A stretch of 64,000 bases of DNA from an uncultured Prevotella sp. (GCA_905233825.1 CAJOFE010000006.1:1-64000); one strand, 5' to 3'. Shown: positions 23,279 to 31,055, counted from the first letter of the stretch. The notes: generated from the letters alone by a model not told the origin. Made by a program: numbers and translations.

Positions 23279-23433
23279 AAAGACTGCTTGGAGCTGTAGA
23301 GAAAGAGCTGCTGCGCAGGCCCGACAAGAAAGTCCTCGACCGCTTGTCGTTGTTGGCTGGCTTTCAGGACTGGGACTCGTTCCAGCGTGCCTGGGATGGT
23401 AGGAAGGAGGACAAAGTAGAAAGTAGTAAGTAG
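23263..23433 (+). CDS. Small conserved-looking protein of unknown function
   Basis: A 56-residue open frame METKLKRLLGAVEKELLRRP, DKKVLDRLSLLAGFQDWDSF, QRAWDGRKEDKVESSK. It starts 16 bp before the GT4 stop, so it is probably coupled to that gene. Composition is that of a soluble, helical, charged protein with a conserved-looking 'LAGFQDWDSFQ' segment. The final residues KVESSK come from a period-7 tract. I do not recognise a family with certainty. Confidence 0.55.
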   Translation: METKLKRLLGAVEKELLRRPDKKVLDRLSLLAGFQDWDSFQRAWDGRKEDKVESSK

Positions 23434-23452
23434 TAAAGGAGTAAGGAGAGAT
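23399..23452. repeat. Period-7 tract between the small gene and cdaA
   Basis: Units GTAGGAA, GGAGGAC, AAAGTAG, AAAGTAG and TAAGTAG lie in 7-nt register, then TAAAGGAGTAAGGAG. It provides the stop of the small gene and abuts the cdaA stop from the other side. Confidence 0.75.
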
Positions 23453-23453
23453 G

Positions 23454-24233
23454 TTACGACAGCTCCTCAGTGAGCACTGATTCCAATTCTTCTGCTGACA
23501 GGCGCAGACGGAAGGTTCCACCGGCGGCGATGCTGATGCTGCCCGTCTCTTCCGATACGATGACGACGATGGCATCACTCTCCTGACTCATGCCGAGGGC
23601 AGCACGATGGCGTAAACCTAACTCTTTAGGAATGTCGAGATTATGGCTGACGGGCAGAATGCAGCCGGCTGCCTGTATGCGGTGCTTCGAGATGACCATA
23701 GCACCGTCGTGCAGGGGTGAGTTCTTGAAGAAGATGTTTTCGATGAGACGCTGGTTGATGTCGGCATTTACCGTCTCGCCTGTGCTGACGATATCGGTCA
23801 GCGATGTGTCGCGCTCGATGACGATGAGCGCACCCACCTTGCCTTTCGACATTTGTATGCAGGCCATCACAATAGGCATGATGTCGCGCTTCAGCTGTTC
23901 TTGGTCTTTGTCTTTCGAGTGCTTGGACATGAAGAAACGTGTCAGTGAGCGTATGCGCTGGCGGGCTCCTAAGTTGTATAGAAATTTGCGGATGTCTTCC
24001 TGGAAGATGATGATAATGGCAATGACGCCCACCGACACCAGCTTATCGAGAATGGTGCCCATCAGTTTCATTTCGAGCACCTGCGATATGAAGAGCCATA
24101 TCACAATGAAGATGGCAATGCCCACGAACACGTTTAGCGAGCGTGATTCGCGCATCAGCCGGTAGAGGTAGTAAAGCATGATGCCTACTAACAGAATATC
24201 AATGGCGTCTTTTAGGGCAAAATCGAAGAACAT
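23454..24233 (-). CDS. cdaA: Diadenylate cyclase CdaA (c-di-AMP synthase)
   Basis: A 259-residue membrane-anchored diadenylate cyclase that joins two ATP to give the second messenger c-di-AMP. Three N-terminal membrane helices (about residues 8-75) are followed by the DisA_N domain with the catalytic DGA motif (SPLHDGAMVI, residues 176-178) and the RHR motif (GLRHRAALGM). Length and order match CdaA/DacA. In many Bacteroidota it follows folP, as here, but a four-helix-bundle gene has been placed between them. c-di-AMP controls osmolyte balance and wall metabolism. Confidence 0.93.
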   Translation of the reverse strand: MFFDFALKDAIDILLVGIMLYYLYRLMRESRSLNVFVGIAIFIVIWLFISQVLEMKLMGTILDKLVSVGVIAIIIIFQEDIRKFLYNLGARQRIRSLTRFFMSKHSKDKDQEQLKRDIMPIVMACIQMSKGKVGALIVIERDTSLTDIVSTGETVNADINQRLIENIFFKNSPLHDGAMVISKHRIQAAGCILPVSHNLDIPKELGLRHRAALGMSQESDAIVVIVSEETGSISIAAGGTFRLRLSAEELESVLTEELS

Positions 24234-24239
24234 GATTTG

Positions 24240-24292
24240 AAGTGTGAGGTATGAATTATGAATTAAGATGTATTGCTACGCAAGGAAGAAGT
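24240..24292. repeat. Hairpin repeat, left of the four-helix gene
   Basis: GAATTAAGATGTATTGCTACGCAAGG is an inverted, about 80% identical copy of the sequence at 24729-24757. It belongs to the same family as GATGTATAAAGCGATACATC near 53936. Confidence 0.65.
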
Positions 24293-24298
24293 TTGAGG

Positions 24299-24682
24299 TT
24301 ATATGGTAGATGTATGTTCATCGGATGGTTTGGCGCGTGTAGATTTTGTGATAGTAATAAGTAGTTTTTTCAGTTCTTCACAATCTGCGTAGATAGATTC
24401 AAACTGATCATTTGTCAGTTTATTGGTTCTTTTCAGTAGTTGTAGCCAGAATAATGATTCGTTGCATTCTTTCAATGAGATATATACTTTTGCCAGAAAA
24501 TCGTTTCGACTAATGGCACATTGGGCTTCCGCATAGTTAGCGCCGATGCTGATACCGCTGCGATATAGTTGGTCTGCAATCTTGAATTCTTTCTTCTCGT
24601 CATTCAGAAATTGGCACAGATTTACCACCCGAACTGCAAAATTCAAGCACTTTTCTTGCATAATATCACCGAAATCGCTCAT
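24299..24682 (-). CDS. Four-helix bundle protein (23S rRNA intervening-sequence family)
   Basis: A 127-residue protein of the family first found in intervening sequences of 23S rRNA genes. Motifs are FAVRVVNLCQFL, IADQLYRSGISIGANYAEAQCAISRNDFLAKVYISLKECNESLFWLQLL. The known relatives form pentameric four-helix bundles of unclear function, and often stand alone as apparently mobile genes in Bacteroidota. This copy separates folP from cdaA. It is AT-richer than its neighbours and is flanked by inverted copies of a hairpin repeat (24252-24284 and 24729-24757), suggesting insertion. Confidence 0.88.
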   Translation of the reverse strand: MSDFGDIMQEKCLNFAVRVVNLCQFLNDEKKEFKIADQLYRSGISIGANYAEAQCAISRNDFLAKVYISLKECNESLFWLQLLKRTNKLTNDQFESIYADCEELKKLLITITKSTRAKPSDEHTSTI

Positions 24683-24705
24683 GGCTTATTAATAATCTTG
24701 TTTTA

Positions 24706-24760
24706 AACTTCTTCCCTCTTCCTTTTTCCTTTAACCTCGCGAAGCGATACATCCTAATTC
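24706..24760. repeat. Hairpin repeat, right of the four-helix gene
   Basis: CTTCCCTCTTCC-like heptamers are followed by CCTCGCGAAGCGATACATCC and TAATTCC. The hairpin core TCGCGAAGCGA resembles TCGGCTTCGCCGA at 58535. It reaches into the last codons of folP. Confidence 0.65.
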
Positions 24761-25558
24761 CTCCATCATCCTTCCTACTTCAACTGCTTCTTTAACATCG
24801 TGGACTCGCAGGATGCTGGCGCCTTTCATTAGGGCGACGGCATGCAGGGTGGTGGTGCCGTTCAAGGCATCGTCGGGAGTGATGCCTAAGAATTTATAAA
24901 TCATTGATTTGCGAGAAATACCCACCAAGATGGGCAGTTCCATTACTTGCAGCTTCTCTAGTTCTGCCATTAGGGCATAGTTCTGTTCCAGCGTCTTGCC
25001 GAAGCCGAAACCCGGATCGAGGATGACGTCGTTGTGCCCCATGTCGCGTAGCCGCTGTACTTGCTCGGCAAAAAACAACAACGTGTCGCGTAATGTTGGT
25101 ACAGATGACATTAATATGTATGGTACGCGAAGGCGGCTGACCATGCGGAGCATGGTTGTGGTGGGTGGTGAGTGGTGGGTGGTGGCAGGAGCTCCCACGT
25201 CGTTGATGATGTCGGCCCCTAGTTCCTCTACAGCCATGCGAGCTACGTCGGGACGGAAGGTATCGACGCTCACCACGGCCTCGGGTAACTCGCGTCGTAC
25301 TACACTCAGCGCCATACGCAGACGTGCCATCTCCTCCTCTTCGCTGACGGGTATGGAGTCAGGGCGGGTGGAGCAGGCACCGATGTCGATGATGCTACCT
25401 CCCTCGTTTACAATCTGGTAGGCACGCTCGGCCACATCCTTCTCTGTCTGCACGCGGCTACTGGCATAGAATGAGTCGGGCGTCACGTTCAAGATGCCCA
25501 TCACCTGTGGCTCGTTGAGGCTCATCAATTGTCCTCTGATGTTCAGTGTGTAGTCCAT
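24731..25558 (-). CDS. folP: Dihydropteroate synthase (with in-frame repeat)
   Basis: A 275-residue dihydropteroate synthase, the sulfonamide target, which joins 4-aminobenzoate to dihydropterin pyrophosphate in folate synthesis. Motifs: VMGILNVTPDSFYASSR, GGSIIDIGACSTRPDS, VSVDTFRPDVARMAVEELGADIINDVG, DVILDPGFGFGKTLEQN, and GISRKSMI. After INDVG, where homologues have a short SGG loop, a period-7 tract (25154-25186) encodes PATTHHSPPTTT. The loop that follows (YILMSSVPTLRD) also departs from the common LMH form. The gene ends in a hairpin repeat. Promoter at 25566-25597. Confidence 0.93.
   Translation of the reverse strand: MDYTLNIRGQLMSLNEPQVMGILNVTPDSFYASSRVQTEKDVAERAYQIVNEGGSIIDIGACSTRPDSIPVSEEEEMARLRMALSVVRRELPEAVVSVDTFRPDVARMAVEELGADIINDVGAPATTHHSPPTTTMLRMVSRLRVPYILMSSVPTLRDTLLFFAEQVQRLRDMGHNDVILDPGFGFGKTLEQNYALMAELEKLQVMELPILVGISRKSMIYKFLGITPDDALNGTTTLHAVALMKGASILRVHDVKEAVEVGRMMEELGCIASRG
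25154..25186. repeat. Period-7 tract inside folP
   Basis: The plus strand reads GGTTGTG, then GTGGGTG, GTGAGTG, GTGGGTG in 7-nt register. The minus-strand translation gives TTHHSPPTTT in a loop of dihydropteroate synthase. Confidence 0.8.
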
Positions 25559-25565
25559 TTGACTG

Positions 25566-25597
25566 CAAAAATAGATATATTTTTTTACACCTCCAAA
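25566..25597 (-). promoter_or_regulatory. Promoter of folP
   Basis: Minus-strand TATTTTTG (complement of 25566-25573) and TTTG (complement of 25594-25597) are exactly 20 bp apart. The folP ATG lies 8 bp downstream of the -7 box. Confidence 0.75.
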
Positions 25598-25633
25598 TAA
25601 ATCTGCGGTTTTCTTTTGTTTTTCAATGGAAAA

Positions 25634-25665
25634 TTTGGCGGTGTCGGTAAAATGCCGTAACTTTG
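25634..25665 (+). promoter_or_regulatory. Promoter of murF, giving an almost leaderless transcript
   Basis: TTTG (25634-25637) and TAACTTTG (25658-25665) are 20 bp apart. The murF ATG begins at 25670, only 4 bp after the -7 box, so the transcript should start at or within a few bases of the start codon. Confidence 0.75.
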
Positions 25666-25669
25666 CAGC

Positions 25670-27016
25670 ATGGATATTAAGGAACTTTACAAATTATATC
25701 AGCAGCATCCGTGCATCACCACGGACAGCCGCGACTGTCCTGAAGGCAGCATCTTCTTTGCCCTGAAGGGCGAGACGTTCGACGGTAATAAGTTTGCACT
25801 TCAGGCATTGGAGAAGGGATGCTCCTATGCCATTGTTGATGAGGACATTGCGGAAGCTAACGCTCACCTCATTAGGGTGGAAGATACCTTGCAGACCTTC
25901 AAAAACCTGGCACGCGAGCATCGCCGTCAGTTCGATATTCCCGTCATCGCCATTACGGGTACCAACGGTAAGACCACGACGAAGGAACTGATAAAGTCCG
26001 TCCTCTCGGAGAAATACAATGTGCTGGCCACTGAGGGCAACTTCAACAACGACGTGGGTGTGCCTAAAACACTGCTGCGTCTGCGCCCTGAGCACGAGAT
26101 AGCCATCATTGAGATGGGCGCCAGTCATCCTGGCGACATCAAGACGCTGGCTGAGACGGCAGAGCCCACCTGCGGGCTCATTACCAATGTGGGACGTGCT
26201 CACCTGCAGGGTTTCGGCTCGTTCGAGGGTGTCATCAAGACGAAGGGCGAGCTCTACGACTTCCTCATGGCTCATTCGCAAGGCCCCATTTTCATCAATG
26301 CCGACAACGACTACCTGCTCGACCTCATCGGCGATGACGAAGAGAATATCTGGCTGACGCCCTACAGCACCGACCCCGAGAAACAGGATATCTGCATCTC
26401 TGGCGAGGTCATCAGTTGCGACCCGTTGTTAAAGTTCCGCTGGCGCAAGCCGCTGATGGAGTTAGAGGAGACGGGCGCCTCGCAGAAGTGGCACAAGGTA
26501 CAGACTCACCTCATCGGCGCCTACAACATCGACAATCTGCTGGCCGCTATTGCTGTGGGCATCAACTTTGATGTAGATCGCAAGGCTATCTGCCATGCAT
26601 TGGAGAACTACGTGCCCACGAACAACCGCTCACAGTTGGTAGAGACGGGCAGGAATCGCCTCATTGTCGATGCCTACAATGCCAACCCTACGAGTATGAT
26701 GGCCGCTTTGGAGAACTTCCAGTTAGTGGAACCGCACGAGGACGAGACGAAGATGCTCATCCTCGGCGACATGCGTGAGTTGGGCGCCGATAGTGAGAAC
26801 GAGCACCAGCAGTTAGTGAACTTCATGCTCCACACGGGCATCGCTGAGGTGTGGCTCGTCGGTGAGGAGTTCGGAAAGACAGACTGCGCTTTCCGTAAGT
26901 TCAAGGATGTGGAGGAGGTGAAGGCTGAATTACAGCAGAACCGTCCCGAAGGACGGCTCATCCTCATCAAAGGCTCTAACAGTATGCGCCTTTACCAACT
27001 TCCCGAGCTACTTTAA
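25670..27016 (+). CDS. murF: UDP-MurNAc-tripeptide-D-Ala-D-Ala ligase MurF
   Basis: A 448-residue Mur ligase that adds D-Ala-D-Ala to UDP-MurNAc-tripeptide, the last cytoplasmic step of peptidoglycan precursor synthesis. Domain order is typical: N-terminal substrate domain (TTDSRDCPEGSIFFALKGETFDGNKFA), the ATP-binding central domain with [13 protein letters not shown] (about residues 97-109) and TEGNFNNDVGVPKTLL, and the C-terminal domain with VDAYNANPTSMMAAL and LGDMRELG. It lies outside the dcw cluster, which in many Bacteroidota also lacks murF. It is divergent from folP and converges, with a 9-bp overlap, on the pectinesterase gene. Confidence 0.96.
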   Translation: MDIKELYKLYQQHPCITTDSRDCPEGSIFFALKGETFDGNKFALQALEKGCSYAIVDEDIAEANAHLIRVEDTLQTFKNLAREHRRQFDIPVIAITGTNGKTTTKELIKSVLSEKYNVLATEGNFNNDVGVPKTLLRLRPEHEIAIIEMGASHPGDIKTLAETAEPTCGLITNVGRAHLQGFGSFEGVIKTKGELYDFLMAHSQGPIFINADNDYLLDLIGDDEENIWLTPYSTDPEKQDICISGEVISCDPLLKFRWRKPLMELEETGASQKWHKVQTHLIGAYNIDNLLAAIAVGINFDVDRKAICHALENYVPTNNRSQLVETGRNRLIVDAYNANPTSMMAALENFQLVEPHEDETKMLILGDMRELGADSENEHQQLVNFMLHTGIAEVWLVGEEFGKTDCAFRKFKDVEEVKAELQQNRPEGRLILIKGSNSMRLYQLPELL

Positions 27017-28072
27017 TACTTTCTTTTTCAGCTTCAGGCTTTTCTTTTCCAGTATGCGCACCTCCTTGTCTGGCTTCCAATTAGGGAAGACATTGTGCAG
27101 GGTGAAGCGGTGTGCTTCCTCAGCGTTGATAGATGTCTGCACCGTCTTCTCGCCCTCGCTACCCACGATGTGGACGGTGTTCGTGGTGGGCGTGAGCAGG
27201 TTGCCTTGCATATCCACAGTGCCATACTCGCCGAACTCGCATTGTGGCGAACGGATGCTCTGCGGATCGAAGCGCGTAGGCTCTAGTTTCTCGGGACTTT
27301 CCAATATCGTGTTCAACCACGTGCAACGCGGATGGGTATGCCAGCCACGGGCCAGATGGAAATGAGATTCTTCATTGTGGATGGTGCAGCCTTGGAATAC
27401 GTAGCCCCATTCGGTAGTTGAAGTGCGAGGGGCCGCAATGACATTCACGCCACTTCCGTCCTCATTGCGTTTCTCCGTCACGATGAGGCAACGGTTGAAC
27501 CATACGTCGCCTGCTCCGCAAATGAAATCGACGGTGCCGTGAATCTCCGAATCCTCGAAGTAGTGCTGACATTCCTCGCTGTGGCTGTAGTAGGTATCCT
27601 GATAGGAGAGCATACGCACGCGCTTGAACATCGTACGATTGCCCTTGTCTTGCCAGCATACGGCACGTCCTGCAGCCCCTGAGTGGTAGTAATCTAGGTC
27701 GTTCCTCAGCGTCAGGTCCTGCACATAGGTGTTTTGTCCGCGGTTCAGCAGGATGGCAGTCTTACTGATACTCTCCTGCTCCACGGGAGGCGCATTGCGT
27801 ATGATAGTACCCTCCATGCTCTCGCCTATCAGCGCCACGTTGTTGCCCCAGATGGCCGTCAGCGTTGTCTCGCCTAGGTCGTAATAGCCGTTGGGGATGA
27901 AGATGTAGAGCCGTTCGGCCAGCGAGTCACGGTTCAGCGAGTCAGCCAGCGCAATCGTCTCCAGCAGGCTTTGTGCGTCGCCTGCCTTCACCACGAGGTA
28001 TCTGTCGCCGCCCCGTGCCAACAGGGTAATGGGCAGCAGCAACATCAGCAGGAAAAGTCTTGTTCTGTTCAT
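27008..28072 (-). CDS. Secreted pectinesterase, CE8
   Basis: A 354-residue carbohydrate esterase family 8 protein that removes methyl groups from pectin homogalacturonan. The signal peptide is MNRTRLFLLMLLLPITLLA. Family motifs are IFIPNGYYDLGET (GxYxE region), MLSYQDTYYSH (QDTL region with acid/base Asp), IHGTVDFICGAGDVWF (nucleophile Asp region) and HLARGWHTHPRC (LGRPW region, here LARGW with the arginine kept). Length is normal for a single-domain CE8. No other pectin genes are adjacent. The promoter is at 28095-28126. Confidence 0.9.
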   Translation of the reverse strand: MNRTRLFLLMLLLPITLLARGGDRYLVVKAGDAQSLLETIALADSLNRDSLAERLYIFIPNGYYDLGETTLTAIWGNNVALIGESMEGTIIRNAPPVEQESISKTAILLNRGQNTYVQDLTLRNDLDYYHSGAAGRAVCWQDKGNRTMFKRVRMLSYQDTYYSHSEECQHYFEDSEIHGTVDFICGAGDVWFNRCLIVTEKRNEDGSGVNVIAAPRTSTTEWGYVFQGCTIHNEESHFHLARGWHTHPRCTWLNTILESPEKLEPTRFDPQSIRSPQCEFGEYGTVDMQGNLLTPTTNTVHIVGSEGEKTVQTSINAEEAHRFTLHNVFPNWKPDKEVRILEKKSLKLKKKVLK

Positions 28073-28094
28073 CAGGTAGGTATTCTTTTAGACT

Positions 28095-28126
28095 GCAAAG
28101 GTAGTGCATAATAAGCGAAAAACCAA
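28095..28126 (-). promoter_or_regulatory. Promoter of the pectinesterase gene
   Basis: Minus-strand TACCTTTG (complement of 28095-28102) and TTTG (complement of 28123-28126) are 20 bp apart. Confidence 0.8.
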
Positions 28127-28211
28127 ATTAATTCCCATTATTTTGTATAGAATAGTGCGAATGGTGTGGAAAATAATCGCGGGAAAAAACACAATAAATA
28201 AAAAAAATGTG

Positions 28212-28219
28212 TACCTTTG
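28212..28219 (+). promoter_or_regulatory. -7 box of the DUF3089 hydrolase gene
   Basis: TACCTTTG lies 24 bp before ATG 28244. The region upstream is A-rich with no clear TTTG at the right distance. Confidence 0.6.
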
Positions 28220-28243
28220 CACCAACTATAACAATAATTATTG

Positions 28244-29242
28244 ATGAAAAGGATTCTACTATGGATGCTTGCCGTCATCCTGACAATCTGCGGCGCTATA
28301 TGGTACGTATCTTGCACGTCGAATAACGACAATGTCTCGGTTGTAGCGGCAGAGTTTATTCCGCAGGCACCGGACTACAACGACGCGGCGATGTGGGTGA
28401 CCGCTGACGATGACTCGCTAGGTACTGGGGCTGACATCTTCTATGTGGTCTCGACGTGGGAAGAAGATTGGATGGCAGAGGATGGTAGGATATGCCACTA
28501 TGCCGACGTGTGGAGCCCCGAGCACCGCGAGCACATGGGCGACAAGGAAATCAACAAGGTGGCGGCGTATATGTCGCCAGGCAATCGCTTCTATGCCCCT
28601 TACTATCGCCACACGACGATTGAGGCGTTCCTGACTCAGAACGAGGACACCATCTATAACCGCACCCGTTTGGCGATGGCTGATGTCTGCGCAGCCTTCG
28701 ACCTCTTCCAGGCCCATCGCGATAAGACGCGTCCGCTCGTCATCGCTGGCTTCAGTTAGGGCGGTCTAGCTGTGGTGGAGCTGTTGAAACACATGAGCGA
28801 AGATACTTACGACCAATTGGCGGCGGCCTATGTTTTGGGCTATAAGGTGACGCCAGAGGACACCGTCGAGTGTAAGCGAATTAAGGCGGCGCAGGGCGAG
28901 GTCGATACGGGCGTCACCATCTGTTACAACACGGTGAAAGACGTTAAGTACATCCAGCCCGTCATCGCAGCTACCTGCATGGGCATCAATCCCGTGAACT
29001 GGCGCATTGATGCCACGCCCGCCACGCTCCACGATACAATTACCGTCACTCTCTCACCCGAGTACCACGTCCTCGTGGTCAGCGGTTACAGTGGTTCGGA
29101 ATACCCTGCTTATAAGAATTTTCTCAACGTGGGCGATATCCACAGTTGTGAGCCCTGGCTCTATAGCGAGTGCCTTGCAAAGAACATCCGTGCGCGGGCT
29201 CAGGAATGGCGGAAGGGTAACAACAAAAACATACCTCAATGA
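28244..29242 (+). pseudogene. DUF3089 alpha/beta-hydrolase gene with an in-frame amber codon at the active site
   Basis: One frame runs 28244-29242, interrupted only by TAG at 28757-28759. The upstream part has a lipoprotein-like signal (MKRILLWMLAVILTICGAIWYVSC), DIFYVVSTWEEDW, SPGNRFYAPYYRHTTIEAF, and TRPLVIAGFS. The part after TAG continues GGLAVVELLKHMSEDTYDQL and runs 160 residues. Together they form a DUF3089 protein in which the nucleophile elbow should read GFSQGG, so a single C-to-T change of CAG to TAG explains the break. The truncated product would end right after the catalytic serine and be inactive. The alternatives are suppression of the amber codon or a sequencing error. The promoter looks intact and no other lesion is seen, so the loss is recent. 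Confidence 0.82.
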
Positions 29243-29304
29243 TGGACATACGTTTTTTGTGCGAAATTTTTTGCCCCAAAGACACTATTTACAAAAATAA
29301 TGTG

Positions 29305-29312
29305 TACCTTTG
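29305..29312 (+). promoter_or_regulatory. -7 box of the cupin lipoprotein gene
   Basis: TACCTTTG lies 46 bp before the ATG. No convincing -33 box. Confidence 0.6.
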
Positions 29313-29358
29313 CAGAAAGAATGGTTTCGAGTACCCTTAATCTAACAAAACTAATAAA

Positions 29359-29826
29359 ATGAAGAAAATGAAAGTATGGGTGTTGGTCGCTACCCTCGTT
29401 TGCGGCCTGACAGTGGTTACGTCCTGTAAGGAAGCGCAAGCTGATAATCCTGTGCCGACACAGCAGGTGGAGACGACGGAACTTATACGTACCTCGCAGA
29501 GCTGGGACGGCGTGGAGCTGCCCGACTATTTTGAGGGCCGCCCCGAACTCGTAGCCGTGAAGTATGTCTTCCCCGCTGGTCAGAAGCTGGGCTGGCATCA
29601 CCACCCAGTGATGAACTATGGCGTGCTGGTGCAGGGCGAGCTGACTATCATCGGACTGGATGGAAAGACGAAGGTGGTGCACGAGGGTGAGGCTGTCGTC
29701 GAGATGGTGGGCACCGTCCACCATGGTGAGAACCGAGGTACGAAGCCCGTCATCCTCTATATGTTCTACCTCTCGCAGAAGGATATGCCTTTAGCTGTGC
29801 AGCACCCAGATATTCCGTTGGAATAG
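29359..29826 (+). CDS. Cupin-domain lipoprotein
   Basis: A 155-residue protein with a lipoprotein signal (MKKMKVWVLVATLVCGLTVVTSC, lipobox VTSC). It holds one cupin barrel: FPAGQKLGWHHHPVMNYGVLVQGELTIIG (motif 1 with metal-binding His residues and Glu) and GEAVVEMVGTVHHGENRG (motif 2 with His). Metal-binding small cupins act as isomerases, dioxygenases or sensors; the function here is unknown. It is predicted to sit on the periplasmic side of a membrane. A hairpin-rich stretch (29830-29885, CTCCGT...ACGGAG) follows its stop codon. Confidence 0.85.
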   Translation: MKKMKVWVLVATLVCGLTVVTSCKEAQADNPVPTQQVETTELIRTSQSWDGVELPDYFEGRPELVAVKYVFPAGQKLGWHHHPVMNYGVLVQGELTIIGLDGKTKVVHEGEAVVEMVGTVHHGENRGTKPVILYMFYLSQKDMPLAVQHPDIPLE

Positions 29827-29845
29827 TATGAACGCTCTGCGCTTC

Positions 29846-29880
29846 ATGCGCTCCGTTGGTGCTTAGGCACTTCACGGAGG
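29846..29880. terminator. Possible terminator hairpin after the cupin gene
   Basis: GCGCTCCGT and ACGGAGGTC-like arms surround GTGCTTAGGCAC, giving a CTCCGT...ACGGAG stem around a GTGC-TTAG-GCAC hairpin. No T-tract follows, so it may be only a repeat. Confidence 0.35.
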
Positions 29881-29949
29881 TCTCGCTTGAGCACTTATAA
29901 AAATAAGCGAAGAAGTGGAAAGTTCTTCCTTTTTCGAAACCTCTTCCGT

Positions 29950-30069
29950 ATGAAAGACCGTAAGGATCACGAATGGTACTATCGGGGGCTGGCCGCCTCG
30001 CTCAGCGAGCTTCAGGATACTTTCGCCTACAAGGAGTTTGAACAGCTCATTAATCAGGTATTCGGATGA
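29950..30069 (+). CDS. Small protein upstream of the substrate-binding protein gene
   Basis: A 39-residue frame MKDRKDHEWYYRGLAASLSE, LQDTFAYKEFEQLINQVFG, ending in an ATGA overlap with the next gene (30066). A longer version from TTG 29887 is possible but its first 21 residues look non-coding. The coupling argues that it is translated. I recognise no family; it may be a small partner of the downstream protein. Confidence 0.5.
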   Translation: MKDRKDHEWYYRGLAASLSELQDTFAYKEFEQLINQVFG

Positions 30070-31022
30070 TAAAACGGGCATTATACCTATTATTATATGT
30101 CGTGATAATGGCGACATGGCAGACAGCGGCGGCGCAGGGCGAGACCATTGTATTTACGCCCCAATGGACAGCTCAGGCGCAGTTTGCAGGCTACTATGTG
30201 GCTGAGGCCAAGGGCTTCTACCGCGAGGCGGGGGTGACGGTGAAGATTGAGCATCCGTCGGCCACGCAGTCTGCCATAAGCCGTTTGCGCAAGAATGAGT
30301 GCCAGGCCACGACGTTGCAGCTTTGCCAGGCGATGGAGATTGTGGATGACGGCATCCCCTTGGTGAACATCTTGCAGACATCAATGAACAACGCGATGGT
30401 CATTGTCTCGGCTCGCGGAAAAGACCCACTGACCCAGAAGGGCGCTCGCGTGGGCATCTGGAATGTGGGGTTCGGACAGCTGGCCATCTGCATGAGCATC
30501 AAGGATCACCTGGAATATGAGTGGGTGCGCTTCGCCCAAAATGTAAATCTTTTCGTGGCTGGTGCGCTCGACGCCACATTAGCCATGAGCTACAACGAGT
30601 ATTATCAGCTGGTGCAGGCGGGCATTGAGATGACCGACAAGAACGTCTATCGTTTCTGCGACCACGGCTACAACGTGCAGGAGGACGGTGTCTATATGAC
30701 GCGTGACTACTACGAGCAGCACCGCGAGCAGGCCAGAAAGTTTGCCGAGGGCAGCAGGAAGGGCTGGGAGTGGGCTGCCCAGCATCCTGAAGAGGCGTTG
30801 GACATTGTCATGCAATATGTCGATAAGGATCATATCGCCACCAACCGCGTGATGCAGCGGCTGATGCTCAAGGAGGTGTTGCGCCTGCAAGTCGATCGCG
30901 AATCGAAGAAGCGCGAATTCCGTTTGCGTCCTGACATGGTGCGGATGGCCTCTCAGTTGATGGTGGAGAACCATATGTTGAGCCGTGAAGTGGCATACGA
31001 GGAACTGGTAAGTGAAAAGTAA
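30066..31022 (+). CDS. NMT1/THI5-like ABC transporter substrate-binding protein
   Basis: A 318-residue periplasmic binding protein. The signal peptide MIKRALYLLLYVVIMATWQTAAA is followed by IVFTPQWTAQAQFAGYYVAEAKGFYREAGVTVKI, the standard opening of the NMT1/ThiY/SsuA group, which bind thiamine precursors, sulfonates or nitrate. No ABC permease or ATPase is encoded nearby. Instead a membrane sensor phosphatase (31056) follows after 33 bp, so the protein may pass a periplasmic ligand signal to that sensor. This is inference from gene order. The C-terminus LVSEK coincides with a short AGTGAAAAGTAAAG heptamer pair. Confidence 0.85.
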   Translation: MIKRALYLLLYVVIMATWQTAAAQGETIVFTPQWTAQAQFAGYYVAEAKGFYREAGVTVKIEHPSATQSAISRLRKNECQATTLQLCQAMEIVDDGIPLVNILQTSMNNAMVIVSARGKDPLTQKGARVGIWNVGFGQLAICMSIKDHLEYEWVRFAQNVNLFVAGALDATLAMSYNEYYQLVQAGIEMTDKNVYRFCDHGYNVQEDGVYMTRDYYEQHREQARKFAEGSRKGWEWAAQHPEEALDIVMQYVDKDHIATNRVMQRLMLKEVLRLQVDRESKKREFRLRPDMVRMASQLMVENHMLSREVAYEELVSEK

Positions 31023-31055
31023 AGATTCGGCTATGTCGCTTGCTACCACTATGTT

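Noticed and set aside
28757..28759. Genome-wide TAG-to-glutamine recoding
   Set aside because: Other clear genes in the window end with TAG (for example the GT9 gene, the STAS gene, the cupin gene and murE), so TAG is a normal stop here.
29887..29949. TTG-initiated longer form of the small gene before the binding protein
   Set aside because: The extra residues (STYKNKRRSGKFF) look like translated leader and lie in a hairpin-rich gap; ATG 29950 is preferred.
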